Shown piece after piece: positions 26,334-36,139 of a stretch of DNA of 50,211 bases. A model generated the notes under the pieces. It saw nothing but the letters and a program-made list of their open reading frames with translations, was not told the origin of the DNA and did not search any database. The DNA is from Gammaproteobacteria bacterium HGW-Gammaproteobacteria-2 (GTDB lineage Bacteria; Pseudomonadota; Gammaproteobacteria; Xanthomonadales; Xanthomonadaceae), in NCBI GenBank assembly GCA_002840015.1, contig PGZE01000011.1, positions 172,332 through 222,542 of the forward strand, in the 5' to 3' direction. The translations under genes and the position numbers were made by a program. The first letter of the stretch is position 1. Each line of letters starts with the position of its first letter.

Positions 26334-27431
26334 TCAGCCACGAATCGCGTAGATGTCCTTTTCGGCGTATTGGGCGTAGGCGTAAAGGCGCTGCAGGTAG
26401 GCTTTCTGTTGCGTCCACACCTCGCTTGCGGTCGGGTCGGCGGCGGCAGCGGCGTCCACCACTTCGGCCGCCACGCTCTTGAGTTTGGCCAGCACCGCGT
26501 CGGGCAGGCGGCGCACCTGCACGCCCTCGCTTTTGAGCTGTTCCATCGCTTCCATGTTGTGTGCGTTGTAGTCGTCCAGCATTTCCGCGTTCACGGCGCG
26601 GGCGGCGCTGCGCACGATGGCCTGCAGGTCGGGCGGCAGGGTGGCCCAGGCTTCCAGATTGATGTCGAGCTCAAAGGTGACATTCGGCTCCTGCCAACCG
26701 GGGGTGTAGTAGTACTTGGCCGCTTTGTGCAGGCCCAGAGCCTGATCGTTATAGGGGCCAATCCACTCGGTGGCGTCAATCGCGCCGGTTTGCAGGGCAG
26801 TGAAAATCTCGCCGGCAGGCAGGTTGACCACGGTGCCGCCCATGCGCGTCAGCACTTCGCCACCAAGGCCGGGGGTGCGCATTTTCAGGCCGTTGAAATC
26901 ATCGACCGAGTTGATCTCCTTGTTGAACCAGCCGGCCGTCTGCACACCGGTGGCGCCGCAGGCCATGGGTAAGATGCCGAATGGCTTGTAGGTTTCTTCC
27001 CATAGCGCGATGCCGCCACCGCGATACAGCCAGGCGTTCATTTCCTGCGCGGTCGGGCCGAAGGGCAGGGCGCAGAAAAACTGTGCTGCCGGCACTTTGC
27101 CTTTCCAGTAATACGCGGCGCTGTGGCCCAGTTCGGCAGTACCGCGTGATACCGCGTCGAACACTTCCAGCGCCGGCACCAGCTCGCCAGCGGCATAGAT
27201 TTTCACTTTCAGGCGGCCACCGCTCATCGCATCGACCAGCGTGGCAAAGCGCTCGGCGCCAACGCCGACACCTGGGAAGTTCTTCGGCCAGGAGGTCACC
27301 ATTTTCCAGTCGATAACCTTGCCGACAGCATACTGCTGCGGGGCACCACCGATATCTGCCTGCTTGCTACAGCCGCTCAGCGCGGCGGCAGCCAAGCCGG
27401 ACCCTGCGATCAGAATTTGGCGACGTTTCAT
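26334..27431 (-). CDS. TRAP transporter substrate-binding protein (DctP family)
   Basis: Extracytoplasmic solute receptor of 365 residues, anchored as a lipoprotein (twin-Arg-like start MKRRQIL and lipobox ALSGC). Family segments: KMVTSWPKNFPGVGVGAERF, MSGGRLKVKIYAAGELVPAL, ELGHSAAYYWKGK and the ligand-carboxylate region TGAIDATEWIGPYNDQALGL, KAAKYYYTPGWQEP. The EWIGPYND/YYTPGW pattern is that of the alpha-keto acid or lactate-binding branch (TakP-like), so a small organic acid is the likely substrate. It is transcribed divergently from the two permease genes, with a dyad between them. Confidence 0.93.
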   Translation of the reverse strand: MKRRQILIAGSGLAAAALSGCSKQADIGGAPQQYAVGKVIDWKMVTSWPKNFPGVGVGAERFATLVDAMSGGRLKVKIYAAGELVPALEVFDAVSRGTAELGHSAAYYWKGKVPAAQFFCALPFGPTAQEMNAWLYRGGGIALWEETYKPFGILPMACGATGVQTAGWFNKEINSVDDFNGLKMRTPGLGGEVLTRMGGTVVNLPAGEIFTALQTGAIDATEWIGPYNDQALGLHKAAKYYYTPGWQEPNVTFELDINLEAWATLPPDLQAIVRSAARAVNAEMLDDYNAHNMEAMEQLKSEGVQVRRLPDAVLAKLKSVAAEVVDAAAAADPTASEVWTQQKAYLQRLYAYAQYAEKDIYAIRG

Positions 27432-27537
27432 GCAGTATTCTCCTCAGTGACGATGATCGCTGCGACACGCTTCAGTGGCGGCAACGCTGATTGCTTAACA
27501 TAGCGGCAAATCACGGCAAATGGCCTGCCGCTGCGGT

Positions 27538-27559
27538 CACTACGACTAAAGTCGTAGTG
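27538..27559. promoter_or_regulatory. Perfect 22-bp dyad between divergent TRAP transporter genes
   Basis: CACTACGACT / AGTCGTAGTG, ten perfect base pairs each side of AA, lies in the 225-bp gap between dctP and dctQM. Position and symmetry fit an operator for a dimeric regulator controlling both arms; TAC...GTA half-sites resemble those of LuxR/FixJ-type response regulators. No regulator gene is adjacent. It is not followed by a T-tract, so it is not a terminator. Confidence 0.6.
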
Positions 27560-27656
27560 TAGTGTGTCAGCCTGGCTGGCATTGTCGGCGAGTTGCCGGG
27601 CGTTCACACTTGCTGCCGATGGAACCAACCACGCGTTGCCAATGACAAGGCCTTGC

Positions 27657-28202
27657 ATGTCCGACACCCGATCATCTGCGCTACGCATTGCCCGCGCCCT
27701 GGATGCGATAACCGGCCGATTTGGCCAGGCCTGCGCGTGGTTGACGGTGTTTCTGGTGCTGGGCACCGCGTTGGTGGTGGTGCTGCGTTATGGCTTTGGC
27801 ATCGGCGCCATCGCGCTGCAGGAGGCGGTGCTGTACAGCCATGCGCTGGTGTTCATGGGCGCAGCCGGCTGGGTGCTGCAACGCAATGCGCATGTGCGTG
27901 TCGATATCTTCTATCACAATTTCAGCAGCCGGCGGCAGGCGCTCGTGGATCTGCTCGGTACGCTGCTGTTGTTGTTTCCGTTCTGCCTGTTCCTCGGCTG
28001 GGCGAGTTGGGATTACGTCGGCAATGCCTGGCATACCCACGAGGGCTCCAACGAGTCCGGAGGGCTGCCGTTCGTGTACCTGCAAAAAAGCATCATTCTG
28101 ACTCTGGTGGCCAGCTTGTTGTTGCAGGGAGTTTCCGAGGTGATCAAAGCTGTTTATACGTTGCGCGGCAATGGCCACAAGCCAACAGTGACACATGGCT
28201 GA
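27657..28202 (+). CDS. TRAP transporter small permease (DctQ family)
   Basis: Inner-membrane 4-helix subunit of 181 residues. Helices are visible at about 24-42 (LTVFLVLGTALVVVLRYGF), 50-70 (LQEAVLYSHALVFMGAAGWV), 90-112 (LVDLLGTLLLLFPFCLFLGW) and 140-160 (IILTLVASLLLQGVSEVI), with the family motif VLQRNAHVRVDIFY. ATG 27657 follows AAGG at good spacing; frames beginning further upstream carry no ribosome site. Its end overlaps the large permease start by 8 bases. Confidence 0.92.
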   Translation: MSDTRSSALRIARALDAITGRFGQACAWLTVFLVLGTALVVVLRYGFGIGAIALQEAVLYSHALVFMGAAGWVLQRNAHVRVDIFYHNFSSRRQALVDLLGTLLLLFPFCLFLGWASWDYVGNAWHTHEGSNESGGLPFVYLQKSIILTLVASLLLQGVSEVIKAVYTLRGNGHKPTVTHG

Positions 28203-29571
28203 GTTGATGCCGCTGCTGTTGTTTGTGTGTATCTGCGCGGCGTTGATGGCGGGTTATCCGGTTGCCCTCACGCTGGGCGGTGTATCTCTGCTGTTTGCCG
28301 GCATCGGCATGCTCACCGGCACGTTTGATGGCAGCTACCTCAGCGCGTTGCCCAATCGCCTGTTCGGGATCATGAACAACCAGACCATGCTGGCGGTGCC
28401 GTTGTTCGTGTTCATGGGAGTGATGCTGGAAAAGACGCGGGTCGCTGAAGACCTGCTGGAGTCGATGTCGCGGTTGTTCGGCACGCTGCGCGGTGGTCTG
28501 GCGATTTCGGTATGCGTGGTTGGTGCGCTGCTGGCGGCCAGTACCGGCATCGTCGGTGCCACCGTGGTCACCATGGGCCTGCTGGCATTGCCCACGATGC
28601 TGCGCCGAGGCTACGACCCGGCCATCGCTACCGGCACGCTGGCCGCCACCGGCACCCTGGGCCAGATCATTCCGCCGTCGATCGTGCTGGTCTTGCTGGG
28701 CGATGTGATGTCCAGCGCCTATCAGCAGGCGCAGTTGAAGATGGGCATTTTTTCGCCGAAAACGGTGTCGGTGGGCGATTTGTTCGTTGGCGCATTGCTG
28801 CCGGGGCTGTTGCTGGTCGCTATGTACATCGTGTACCTGATCGCGGTGGCGATATGGCAGCCAAAAAAGTTGCCGGCATTGCCGGCGCATGAGCTTGGCC
28901 CGATCCAGTGGCGCAAGCTGTTCAGCGCGCTGCTGCCGCCGCTGCTGCTGATTGGCGCCGTACTCGGTTCGATCCTTGGCGGCTATGCCACGCCGACCGA
29001 GGCTGCGGCGCTTGGCGCATTGGGCGCCATGGTGTTGGCGCTGGCCAAAGGCAAGTTGAACTTTGCGCAGTTGCGCGAAGTGGCGCAAGGCACCACCGAA
29101 ATCAGTGCCATGGTATTCATGATCTTGATCGGCGCATCATTGTTTTCGCTGGTGTTTCGCGGCTATGGCGGTGAAGTGTTGATCGAGGACGTGTTCGCGC
29201 GTCTGCCCGGTGGTGTGCTCGGCGCGTTCTTTGTGGTGATGTTGCTGGTATTCCTGCTCGGCTTCATTCTCGATTTCATCGAAATCACGTTTGTGGTGGT
29301 GCCGATAGTCGGCCCGGTGTTGCTGGCGATGGGGCTGGACCCGGTGTGGCTGGGGGTGATGATTGCGCTCAACCTGCAAACCTCGTTCCTTACCCCGCCG
29401 TTTGGGTTCGCGCTGTTTTATTTGCGCGGGGTGACGCCGGCATCGGTGCCGACGCGCACCATTTATCGCGGCGTGGTGCCGTTCATTGCCATCCAGTTGC
29501 TGTTGCTGGTGATTGCCTATGTGTTCCCGGGCCTGATCACCTGGCTGCCGGAGCAGGTGTACGGCAAATGA
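28195..29571 (+). CDS. TRAP transporter large permease (DctM family)
   Basis: Sodium-coupled membrane transporter subunit of 458 residues with about twelve hydrophobic helices. Family motifs: AALMAGYPVALTLGGVSLLF, AVPLFVFMGVMLEKT, GALLAASTGIVGATVVTMGL, GTLGQIIPPSIVLVLLGDVM (the substrate/sodium-site loop), ATPTEAAALGALGAM and LNLQTSFLTPPFGFALFYLR. Together with the small permease and the divergent receptor it makes a complete tripartite system for organic-acid uptake. It overlaps the small permease gene by 8 bases. Confidence 0.95.
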   Translation: MAELMPLLLFVCICAALMAGYPVALTLGGVSLLFAGIGMLTGTFDGSYLSALPNRLFGIMNNQTMLAVPLFVFMGVMLEKTRVAEDLLESMSRLFGTLRGGLAISVCVVGALLAASTGIVGATVVTMGLLALPTMLRRGYDPAIATGTLAATGTLGQIIPPSIVLVLLGDVMSSAYQQAQLKMGIFSPKTVSVGDLFVGALLPGLLLVAMYIVYLIAVAIWQPKKLPALPAHELGPIQWRKLFSALLPPLLLIGAVLGSILGGYATPTEAAALGALGAMVLALAKGKLNFAQLREVAQGTTEISAMVFMILIGASLFSLVFRGYGGEVLIEDVFARLPGGVLGAFFVVMLLVFLLGFILDFIEITFVVVPIVGPVLLAMGLDPVWLGVMIALNLQTSFLTPPFGFALFYLRGVTPASVPTRTIYRGVVPFIAIQLLLLVIAYVFPGLITWLPEQVYGK

Positions 29572-29619
29572 GCGTGAATCATGTGCGCGTTGTGTACACG
29601 CGTTAGGTAGACTGCACCA

Positions 29620-30129
29620 ATGGATGCCGACGTAATCCCGACCGACGCCGATCTGCATCGCCTGGCTATCGAGGTGGGCGAGCAACTCAAGGCCAGCCGA
29701 CTGATGCTGGTTACCGCTGAAAGCTGCACCGGCGGCTGGATTGCCAAGATGATCACCGATATCCCCGGCTGCTCGGAGTGGTTTGATTGCGGTGTGGCGG
29801 CGTACAGCTACGAAGCCAAGCAGGCCCTGCTCGGGGTGCGGCCGGAAACCCTGGTCGAGTACGGTGCGGTTAGCGAGGAAACCTGCCTGGAAATGGTATC
29901 CGGGGCGCTGGTTGCCTGTGGCGGCAATGTAGCGGTGGCGGTCACCGGTATCGCCGGGCCGGGCGGCGGCGACAGCGGCAAGCCGGTTGGAACCGTATGG
30001 ATCGGTTGGAAGCGGCGCGCTGGCTACCCGAAAGCGGAATTGTTTCATTTTGCCGGTGATCGTGAGGCGGTACGGCGGCAGACCGTGGCACAGGCGCTGC
30101 TGGGAATACTGAAATCTCTTACCCACTAA
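29620..30129 (+). CDS. pncC: Nicotinamide-nucleotide amidohydrolase (CinA C-terminal family)
   Basis: NMN deamidase of 169 residues in the pyridine nucleotide cycle. The stand-alone CinA domain is complete: LMLVTAESCTGGWIAKMIT (catalytic Ser), SEWFDCGVAAYSYEAKQALL, YGAVSEETCLEMVSGAL and AVAVTGIAGPGGGDSGKPVG. Position just before recA-recX is the usual one in gammaproteobacteria. Confidence 0.95.
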   Translation: MDADVIPTDADLHRLAIEVGEQLKASRLMLVTAESCTGGWIAKMITDIPGCSEWFDCGVAAYSYEAKQALLGVRPETLVEYGAVSEETCLEMVSGALVACGGNVAVAVTGIAGPGGGDSGKPVGTVWIGWKRRAGYPKAELFHFAGDREAVRRQTVAQALLGILKSLTH

Positions 30130-30165
30130 TCAGCAAAGCGCCGACGGCGCCGTCACCCGGTATGG

Positions 30166-30216
30166 GATAATTTGGATTCACAGCGAGGTTTTCGGCTGTC
30201 TCAGCTACTGAGACAG
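30166..30216 (+). promoter_or_regulatory. recA promoter region with a 9-bp palindrome
   Basis: A -10-like GATAAT at 30166-30171 is followed by CTGTCTCAG-cta-CTGAGACAG at 30196-30216, a perfect 9-bp dyad, with TACTG-aga-CAGTA overlapping its right half. This is where an SOS operator would lie. It does not fit the E. coli LexA box (CTGT, 8 bases, ACAG), because the CTGT and ACAG ends are 13 bases apart. It could be a lineage-specific operator or an mRNA hairpin. Confidence 0.5.
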
Positions 30217-30257
30217 TAAACCGTTACGCTGCGCGCAACCTACAACGAGGACTACCG

Positions 30258-31289
30258 ATGGACGACAACAAGAAGCGTGCCCTGGCTGCGGCTCTGGCCC
30301 AGATCGACAAGCAGTTTGGCAAGGGCGCGGTGATGCGCATGGGCGACAAGAGCGTCGAGCCGGCCGAGGTGATCGGCACCGGCTCGTTGATGCTCGATAT
30401 CGCTTTGGGCATCGGCGGCCTGCCCAAAGGACGGGTGGTCGAGGTCTACGGCCCGGAATCGTCTGGCAAGACCACGCTGACCCTGCAGGTGATTGCCGAA
30501 TGCCAGAAGGCCGGTGGTACCGCTGCTTTCATCGATGCCGAGCACGCGCTCGATCCGATCTATGCGCAAAAGCTGGGCGTCAATATCGATGATCTGCTGG
30601 TCAGCCAGCCCGATACCGGCGAGCAGGCATTGGAAATCGCCGACATGCTGGTGCGTTCGAACTCGGTGGATGTGGTTGTGGTCGATTCCGTTGCAGCACT
30701 CACCCCAAAGGCCGAAATCGAGGGCGAAATGGGCGAGATGCAGGTCGGCCTGCAGGCGCGTTTGATGAGCCAGGCGCTGCGCAAGCTCACCGGCAATATC
30801 AAGCGCAGCAACTGCATGGTGATCTTCATCAACCAGTTGCGCATGAAGATTGGCAACATGATGCCGGGCCAGAACCCGGAGACCACCACCGGCGGCAATG
30901 CGCTCAAGTTCTATGCCTCGGTGCGCCTCGATATCCGCCGCATCGGTGCAGTGAAAAAGGGCGACGAGATCATCGGCAACCAGACCAAGATCAAGGTGGT
31001 GAAAAACAAGATGGCGCCGCCGTTCAAGATCGTGTTGACCGAAATCCTGTACGGCGAGGGCATCTCGCGCGAAGGCGAGTTGATCGATATGGGCGTGGAC
31101 GCCAAACTGGTCGAAAAATCGGGTGCCTGGTACAGCTACAACGGCGAGCGGATCGGCCAGGGCAAGGAGAACGTACGCAACTGGCTGAAGCAGAACCCGA
31201 CCGTGGCCAAGGATCTGGAAGCCAAGCTGCGCGAAAAGTTTGTGCCCGGGCTGGTGATTGGCGACGTTGAAGAAGCCGTAGAGGCCTGA
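30258..31289 (+). CDS. recA: Recombinase RecA
   Basis: ATP-dependent DNA strand-exchange protein and LexA co-protease, 343 residues. Walker [10 protein letters not shown] at 65-73, Walker [13 protein letters not shown], the L2 loop region with [20 protein letters not shown] and [17 protein letters not shown], and the C-terminal domain with [19 protein letters not shown]. Length and motifs are standard. ATG follows CGAGGA. It is followed 16 bp later by recX. Confidence 0.99.
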   Translation: MDDNKKRALAAALAQIDKQFGKGAVMRMGDKSVEPAEVIGTGSLMLDIALGIGGLPKGRVVEVYGPESSGKTTLTLQVIAECQKAGGTAAFIDAEHALDPIYAQKLGVNIDDLLVSQPDTGEQALEIADMLVRSNSVDVVVVDSVAALTPKAEIEGEMGEMQVGLQARLMSQALRKLTGNIKRSNCMVIFINQLRMKIGNMMPGQNPETTTGGNALKFYASVRLDIRRIGAVKKGDEIIGNQTKIKVVKNKMAPPFKIVLTEILYGEGISREGELIDMGVDAKLVEKSGAWYSYNGERIGQGKENVRNWLKQNPTVAKDLEAKLREKFVPGLVIGDVEEAVEA

Positions 31290-31305
31290 GCCGGCAGCAC
31301 GGCTG

Positions 31306-31779
31306 ATGGACGACGCCGCGGCGTATGCCGATGCCTACAACAAGGCGCTGGCCTTGCTGGCGCGGCGTGAATATTCACGCCGCGATCTGGCCCGGCGGCT
31401 TGCGGCCCGCGGCCTGGATGCCGACGCGATTGAATCCGCGCTGGATCGGTTGGTCGAGCAGGGCTTCCAGAACGACGAACGCTTTGCCGGGGCATTCGCC
31501 AGAACCCGCGCTGCGGCGGGCTACGGCCCAGTGCGTATTCGTGCCGAATTGTGTGGCGACGGGGTCGCCGACGAGATGATTGAAGCGGCGCTGGAGAGCT
31601 GCGAAACCGACTGGCCGCAGTTGGCCACTGAGCTTGCACAACGTCGCTTTGCCGGTAAAAACCCGGCGGAGCCGGCAGTGCAGCGCAAGCTGCTCGGCTT
31701 TTTATTGCGGCGCGGCTTCGCCCAGAGCGATGCTTACGCCGCGCTGCGCTCGCTCAGCGGTCGGGAAGATTCAGTTTGA
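31306..31779 (+). CDS. recX: Regulatory protein RecX
   Basis: RecA filament inhibitor of 157 residues with three helical RecX repeats: ALALLARREYSRRDLARRLA, DRLVEQGFQNDERFAGAFAR and the later LLGFLLRRGFAQSDAYAALR. It is downstream of recA as usual and probably co-transcribed. Its last nine bases overlap the end of the convergent amidase gene. Confidence 0.95.
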   Translation: MDDAAAYADAYNKALALLARREYSRRDLARRLAARGLDADAIESALDRLVEQGFQNDERFAGAFARTRAAAGYGPVRIRAELCGDGVADEMIEAALESCETDWPQLATELAQRRFAGKNPAEPAVQRKLLGFLLRRGFAQSDAYAALRSLSGREDSV

Positions 31780-33372
31780 TAGCGTCGGCAGGTACTGCGG
31801 CGGCTTGCGCGCATGGCTGATCTGTTCGTAACCGTAGGCCAATTCAATCAAGCGGCCCTCGCCCCAGGCCGGGCCGAGAAACACCACGCCCACCGGCAGC
31901 CCGTGTACGTCGCCGGCCGGCACGGTGATGCTTGGATAACCAGCGACCGCCGCTGCACCGTAGCCGGCTCCGAGAAAGTGATCGCCATTGACCCAGTCCA
32001 CCGGCCAGGCCGGGCCGGTGGCCGGCGCCAGCAGCGCATCCAGATTCTGCGCAGACAGCGCGGCGTCGATGCCCTCTGCGCCAGCCAGGCGCCGCGCGGC
32101 GTCGCGCGCCTTGATATAAGCGGCGTCGCTAAGTGGGCCTTTTGCCTCGGCCAGGGTAAAAATCTCCTGACCGAACCACGGCATTTCGGCATCGTCATGC
32201 GCGGTATTGAAGGCGATCAGGTCGGCCAAGGTCTTGTGCGGTGAATTGGTGCCAGCCAGATACTGCGCCATGCCCGCCTTGAACTCGTACAGCAACACCT
32301 CGAACTCGGGTTCATCCCACTTGCCTTGGGTCGGTAGCGTGGCATCGACGACCTCCGCGCCTGCGGCACGTAATTGCGTAATCACCTGCTCCATCACCGC
32401 ATCGACACCGGGATGGAAGCCCATTGATGCACGCAGCACACCGATCCGCGCACCGTGCAGGCCATCGGGCTTGAGGTGAGTTCTGTAATCGGTGGCTCCG
32501 CGTTGATCGGCATCGAGGGTTGCCGGGTCGGCACTGTCGCTGCCGGCCATTGCGCCGAGCAGGGCCGTCGCATCAGCCACCGTGCGCGCCATCGGCCCGG
32601 CGGTGTCCTGGCTGACAGAAATCGGGATGATGCCATCACGGCTGACCAGCCCGACGGTGGGCTTGATCCCGACCAACCCGGCCACGGCTGAGGGGCAGAT
32701 CACGCTGCCATCGGTTTCGGTGCCGATACCGACACTGGCGAGGCTGGCGGCAATCGCGCTGCCGGTACCGGCGCTGGAGCCACAGGGGCTGCGATCAAGC
32801 ACATACGGGTTGCGGGTCTGGCCACCGCGCCCGCTCCAACCCGAAGCTGAGTGCGTGGAGCGGAAGTTGGCCCATTCGCTGAGATTGGTTTTGCCCAGAA
32901 TCACCGCACCCGCCGCGCGCAGACGGGCAACCACGAATGCGTCATCGGCCGGGCGATTGTCGGCCAGCGCCAGCGAGCCGGCAGAATTGATCATCGGCGT
33001 CGCGTCGATATTGTCCTTGAGCAACACCGGGATGCCGTGCAGCGGTCCGCGCAAGTGATGCTGCCGGCGCTCGGCATCACGCTGGTCGGCTTCGCTGAGC
33101 GCATCGGGATTGATTTCGATGACTGCGTTGAGGTGCGGCCCGGCGTCATCAATAGCGGCGATGCGATCCAGATACGCCTGTACCAGTTCGCGTGAGCTCA
33201 GCGCGCCATCGTGCATCGCTTGTTGAATGCTGGCGATGTCGGCTTCAATGACTGAAAACGCGGGTTCGGGCGCAACTGCAACCGGCGAAGATGGCTGCGG
33301 CACTTCGGTGCGCTGGCACGCCACAAGACCGGCCAGCACAGCAATCCAGACAAGAACACGGGAATGTCGCAT
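31771..33372 (-). CDS. Amidase-signature lipoprotein
   Basis: Predicted amide hydrolase of 533 residues on the outer or inner membrane (signal with lipobox LVAC). Amidase-signature catalytic parts: the Lys of GIPVLLKDNID, the Ser-rich loop SPCGSSAGTGSAIAASL and the nucleophile region GTETDGSVICPSAVAGLVGI. This gives the Ser-cisSer-Lys triad; substrate unknown. ATG 33372 is preceded by GCGAGG; that ribosome site lies in one arm of a 9-bp inverted repeat. A TTG six codons earlier is the alternative start. It converges on recX with a 9-base overlap. Confidence 0.92.
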   Translation of the reverse strand: MRHSRVLVWIAVLAGLVACQRTEVPQPSSPVAVAPEPAFSVIEADIASIQQAMHDGALSSRELVQAYLDRIAAIDDAGPHLNAVIEINPDALSEADQRDAERRQHHLRGPLHGIPVLLKDNIDATPMINSAGSLALADNRPADDAFVVARLRAAGAVILGKTNLSEWANFRSTHSASGWSGRGGQTRNPYVLDRSPCGSSAGTGSAIAASLASVGIGTETDGSVICPSAVAGLVGIKPTVGLVSRDGIIPISVSQDTAGPMARTVADATALLGAMAGSDSADPATLDADQRGATDYRTHLKPDGLHGARIGVLRASMGFHPGVDAVMEQVITQLRAAGAEVVDATLPTQGKWDEPEFEVLLYEFKAGMAQYLAGTNSPHKTLADLIAFNTAHDDAEMPWFGQEIFTLAEAKGPLSDAAYIKARDAARRLAGAEGIDAALSAQNLDALLAPATGPAWPVDWVNGDHFLGAGYGAAAVAGYPSITVPAGDVHGLPVGVVFLGPAWGEGRLIELAYGYEQISHARKPPQYLPTLSN

Positions 33373-33379
33373 GGTTGCA

Positions 33380-33416
33380 ACCCTCGCCAAGTGCCGAACG
33401 CACCGCAGGCGAGGGT
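33380..33416 (-). promoter_or_regulatory. Hairpin that may cover the amidase ribosome site
   Basis: ACCCTCGCC (33380-33388) and GGCGAGGGT (33408-33416) are perfect inverse complements, nine base pairs with a 19-nt loop. In the minus-strand message the downstream arm, containing GAGGG, is the only ribosome-site-like sequence before the ATG at 33372. Confidence 0.4.
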
Positions 33417-33471
33417 AACGCGGCGCGTCATCACACGCCAGCCCGATGCCGCAAAAGTTTTACCTGCTGAC

Positions 33472-35316
33472 TCAGCCGCCGCGGTTGGCGCGCTTGCGAT
33501 CGTTCTCGGTGCGGCCCTTCTTGCGCAGGCGAATCGCCACCGGAGTGATTTCCACCAGTTCATCATCATCAATGAATTCCAGCGCCTGCTCCAGCGAATA
33601 TTTTACTGGTGGCACCAGGCCTTCATCATGATCTTTGCCCGAAGCACGGAAGTTGGTGAGCTGCTTGCCACGCAGGGCATTGACGGTGAGGTCATTGTCC
33701 TTGGCGTGGATACCAACGATCTGGCCTTCGTAGATTTCCTCACCCGGCTCGATCATCAAGCGGCCGCGCTCCTGCATCGCAATCTGTGCATAAGCCGGTG
33801 ATGGGCCGGTGCCATTGGAAATCAGCACGCCGTTCTGGCGTTGGCCAATCTCGCCATCGGCTTTCGGGCCGTAGTGATCGAACACGTGGAACAGCAAGCC
33901 AGTGCCGGCGGTGATGGTGCGGAACTCGGTCTGGAAGCCAATCAGGCCACGCGCCGGAATCATGAAGTCGATGCGTACCCGGCCCTTGCCGTCGGATTCC
34001 ATGTTCTGCAGCAGCGCCTTGCGCTCGCCCAGACGCTGCATCACGCCGCCCTGATAGGCTTCTTCGAGATCCACCACCAAGCTCTCGATCGGCTCCATCT
34101 TCTGCCCATCGACTTCACGGATGATGACCTCAGGCCGCGACACTGCAAGCTCGTAGCCTTCGCGGCGCATGGTTTCGATCAGGATCGACAGATGCAACTC
34201 GCCACGCCCGGACACCTTGAACTTGTCGGCATCCTCGGTATCTTCCACCTTCAACGCCACGTTGTGCTGGGTTTCACGCATCAGCCGATCACGCAGTTGG
34301 CGCGAGGTAAGGAACTTGCCACCGCTGCGCTCTTTATTGCCGGCAAACGGCGAATCATTCACCTGGAATGTCATGCTGATGGTCGGCTCATCGACGGTCA
34401 GCACCGGCAGTTGCTCGGGCGCCGACACATCGCATACGGTTTCTGAAATGCCGAGGCCTTCGATGCCGGAAATGGCGATGATGTCGCCCGCCTGCGCCTG
34501 CTTCACCTCAATTCGCTCCAGGCCCATGAAGCCGAGCACCTGCAATACCTTGGCATTGCGCGCTTTGCCTTCACGGTTGACCACGCTGACCTGCATGTTC
34601 GGGCGAATGGTGCCGCGCTGGATGCGGCCGATGCCGATCACGCCGACATAGTTGCTGTAGGCCAGCGAGGTGATACGCATCTGGAACGGGCCATCGGGAT
34701 CGACCGGTGGCGGCGACACATGATCGACAATGGTCTGGAACAACGGTGTCATGTCGCCCGAGCGCACGTCTGGCTGCAAACCGGCATAGCCGTGCAGCGC
34801 TGACGCGTAAACGGTATGAAAATCGAGCTGATCGTCGTTGGCGCCAAGACGGTCGAACAGATCGAAGGTCTGATCGAGAACCCAGTCTGGGCGCGCACCG
34901 GGACGATCCACCTTGTTGACCACCACGATCGGCTTGAAGCCCATTGCAAATGCTTTCTGGGTGACAAAGCGGGTCTGCGGCATCGGCCCATCCATGGCAT
35001 CGACCAGGATCAGCACCGAATCGACCATCGACAGCACCCGCTCCACTTCGCCACCGAAGTCGGCGTGGCCCGGGGTGTCAACGATGTTGATGCGGTATTC
35101 CTGGCCATCCGGCGCGGTCCAGCGGATCGCCGTATTCTTGGAAAGGATCGTGATCCCCCGTTCCTTTTCCAGGTCGTTGCTGTCCATCACCCGGTCGGCG
35201 ATCACCGTTCGGTCACTGAACGTACCGGACTGCTTTAGCAGCTGATCGACGAGGGTGGTCTTGCCGTGATCGACGTGGGCGACGATGGCGATGTTGCGCA
35301 GGTTTTGGATGGACAT
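33472..35316 (-). CDS. typA: Ribosome-associated translational GTPase TypA/BipA
   Basis: GTPase of 614 residues acting in 50S assembly at low temperature and under stress. G1 is [12 protein letters not shown]2 with [13 protein letters not shown]3 DTPGHADF, G4 [10 protein letters not shown]; then EF-G-like domains and the TypA-specific C-terminal segment ([21 protein letters not shown] sequence, [18 protein letters not shown]). ATG 35316 ([12 protein letters not shown]) matches the family start; ATG 35343 nine codons earlier is possible, but neither has a clear ribosome site. Confidence 0.97.
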   Translation of the reverse strand: MSIQNLRNIAIVAHVDHGKTTLVDQLLKQSGTFSDRTVIADRVMDSNDLEKERGITILSKNTAIRWTAPDGQEYRINIVDTPGHADFGGEVERVLSMVDSVLILVDAMDGPMPQTRFVTQKAFAMGFKPIVVVNKVDRPGARPDWVLDQTFDLFDRLGANDDQLDFHTVYASALHGYAGLQPDVRSGDMTPLFQTIVDHVSPPPVDPDGPFQMRITSLAYSNYVGVIGIGRIQRGTIRPNMQVSVVNREGKARNAKVLQVLGFMGLERIEVKQAQAGDIIAISGIEGLGISETVCDVSAPEQLPVLTVDEPTISMTFQVNDSPFAGNKERSGGKFLTSRQLRDRLMRETQHNVALKVEDTEDADKFKVSGRGELHLSILIETMRREGYELAVSRPEVIIREVDGQKMEPIESLVVDLEEAYQGGVMQRLGERKALLQNMESDGKGRVRIDFMIPARGLIGFQTEFRTITAGTGLLFHVFDHYGPKADGEIGQRQNGVLISNGTGPSPAYAQIAMQERGRLMIEPGEEIYEGQIVGIHAKDNDLTVNALRGKQLTNFRASGKDHDEGLVPPVKYSLEQALEFIDDDELVEITPVAIRLRKKGRTENDRKRANRGG

Positions 35317-35503
35317 ACCGAAGGCCGCGCCATAGTGACGCATTGGAGGATAGGGAGCCGGCCATTATACTCCGTAAGCGTGACTACCTGCTTGTCGGCG
35401 TGGAATCCGTTGAATTAGCCGGTAAAACTGCCATTGCCCACCATTACCACTCGCTCGCCACTGGCGCCGAGGGACCCTGAATCACCCATCTGGAGCGCAT
35501 TAC

Positions 35504-36004
35504 ATGAGTCTCGTAGCCGTTTTCAACACCTCGCGCGGCACCATTCGCGTCAACCTGTTCGCCGACAAGGCCCCGCTTACCGTCGCCAACTTCGTCAATC
35601 TGGCGCAGCGTGGTTTTTATGACGGTCTGAAATTCCATCGCGTCATCCCCGACTTCATGATCCAGGGCGGTTGCCCGGAAGGCAGCGGCCGTGGCAATCC
35701 CGGCTACCGCTTCGAGGATGAGTGCAGTCCGGAGTTGCGCCACGACAAGCCCGGCGTGCTGTCGATGGCCAACGCCGGCCCCGGCACCAATGGCAGCCAG
35801 TTCTTCATCACCCATGTCGCCACCCCGTGGCTCGACGGCAAGCACACCGTATTTGGCAGCGTGCAGGGCGCAGACGACCAGGCCGTGGTTGATGCCATCC
35901 GTGGCGATGACATCCTTGAAAGCCTCACCATCGAAGGCGATAGCGCAGCGGTGCTTGCTGCCAAGGCGGATCGCGTTGCCGAGTGGAATCGCATCCTGGG
36001 CTGA
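35504..36004 (+). CDS. ppiB: Cytoplasmic cyclophilin-type peptidyl-prolyl isomerase
   Basis: Proline isomerase of 166 residues without a signal peptide: [58 protein letters not shown] and [19 protein letters not shown]. These are the full set of cyclophilin core motifs. CTGGAG lies upstream of ATG 35504. It is monocistronic, facing the gltX promoter. Confidence 0.95.
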   Translation: MSLVAVFNTSRGTIRVNLFADKAPLTVANFVNLAQRGFYDGLKFHRVIPDFMIQGGCPEGSGRGNPGYRFEDECSPELRHDKPGVLSMANAGPGTNGSQFFITHVATPWLDGKHTVFGSVQGADDQAVVDAIRGDDILESLTIEGDSAAVLAAKADRVAEWNRILG

Positions 36005-36079
36005 GTGTGGCCGGGCACGAGAATGGCGCAAATCCTGTCCTGTACGCGTGGATGGCCACTGCGCTTCGGATTCGGCCCA

Positions 36080-36107
36080 TTGGGCCTTTTGCCTGATGGG
36101 CTACAAT
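36080..36107 (+). promoter_or_regulatory. Putative sigma70 promoter of gltX
   Basis: TTGGGC at 36080-36085 and TACAAT at 36102-36107 are separated by 16 bp, ending 32 bp before the gltX ATG. The -35 overlaps a short GGCCC-att-GGGCC stem with four T's (36075-36091), which could act as a weak terminator for ppiB. Confidence 0.45.
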
Positions 36108-36139
36108 TCGCGGCCTTCGATTTGTAATTGCGAAATGCC

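Noticed and set aside
30190..30220. E. coli-type LexA box at recA
   Set aside because: The CTGT and ACAG ends are 13 bases apart, not 8.
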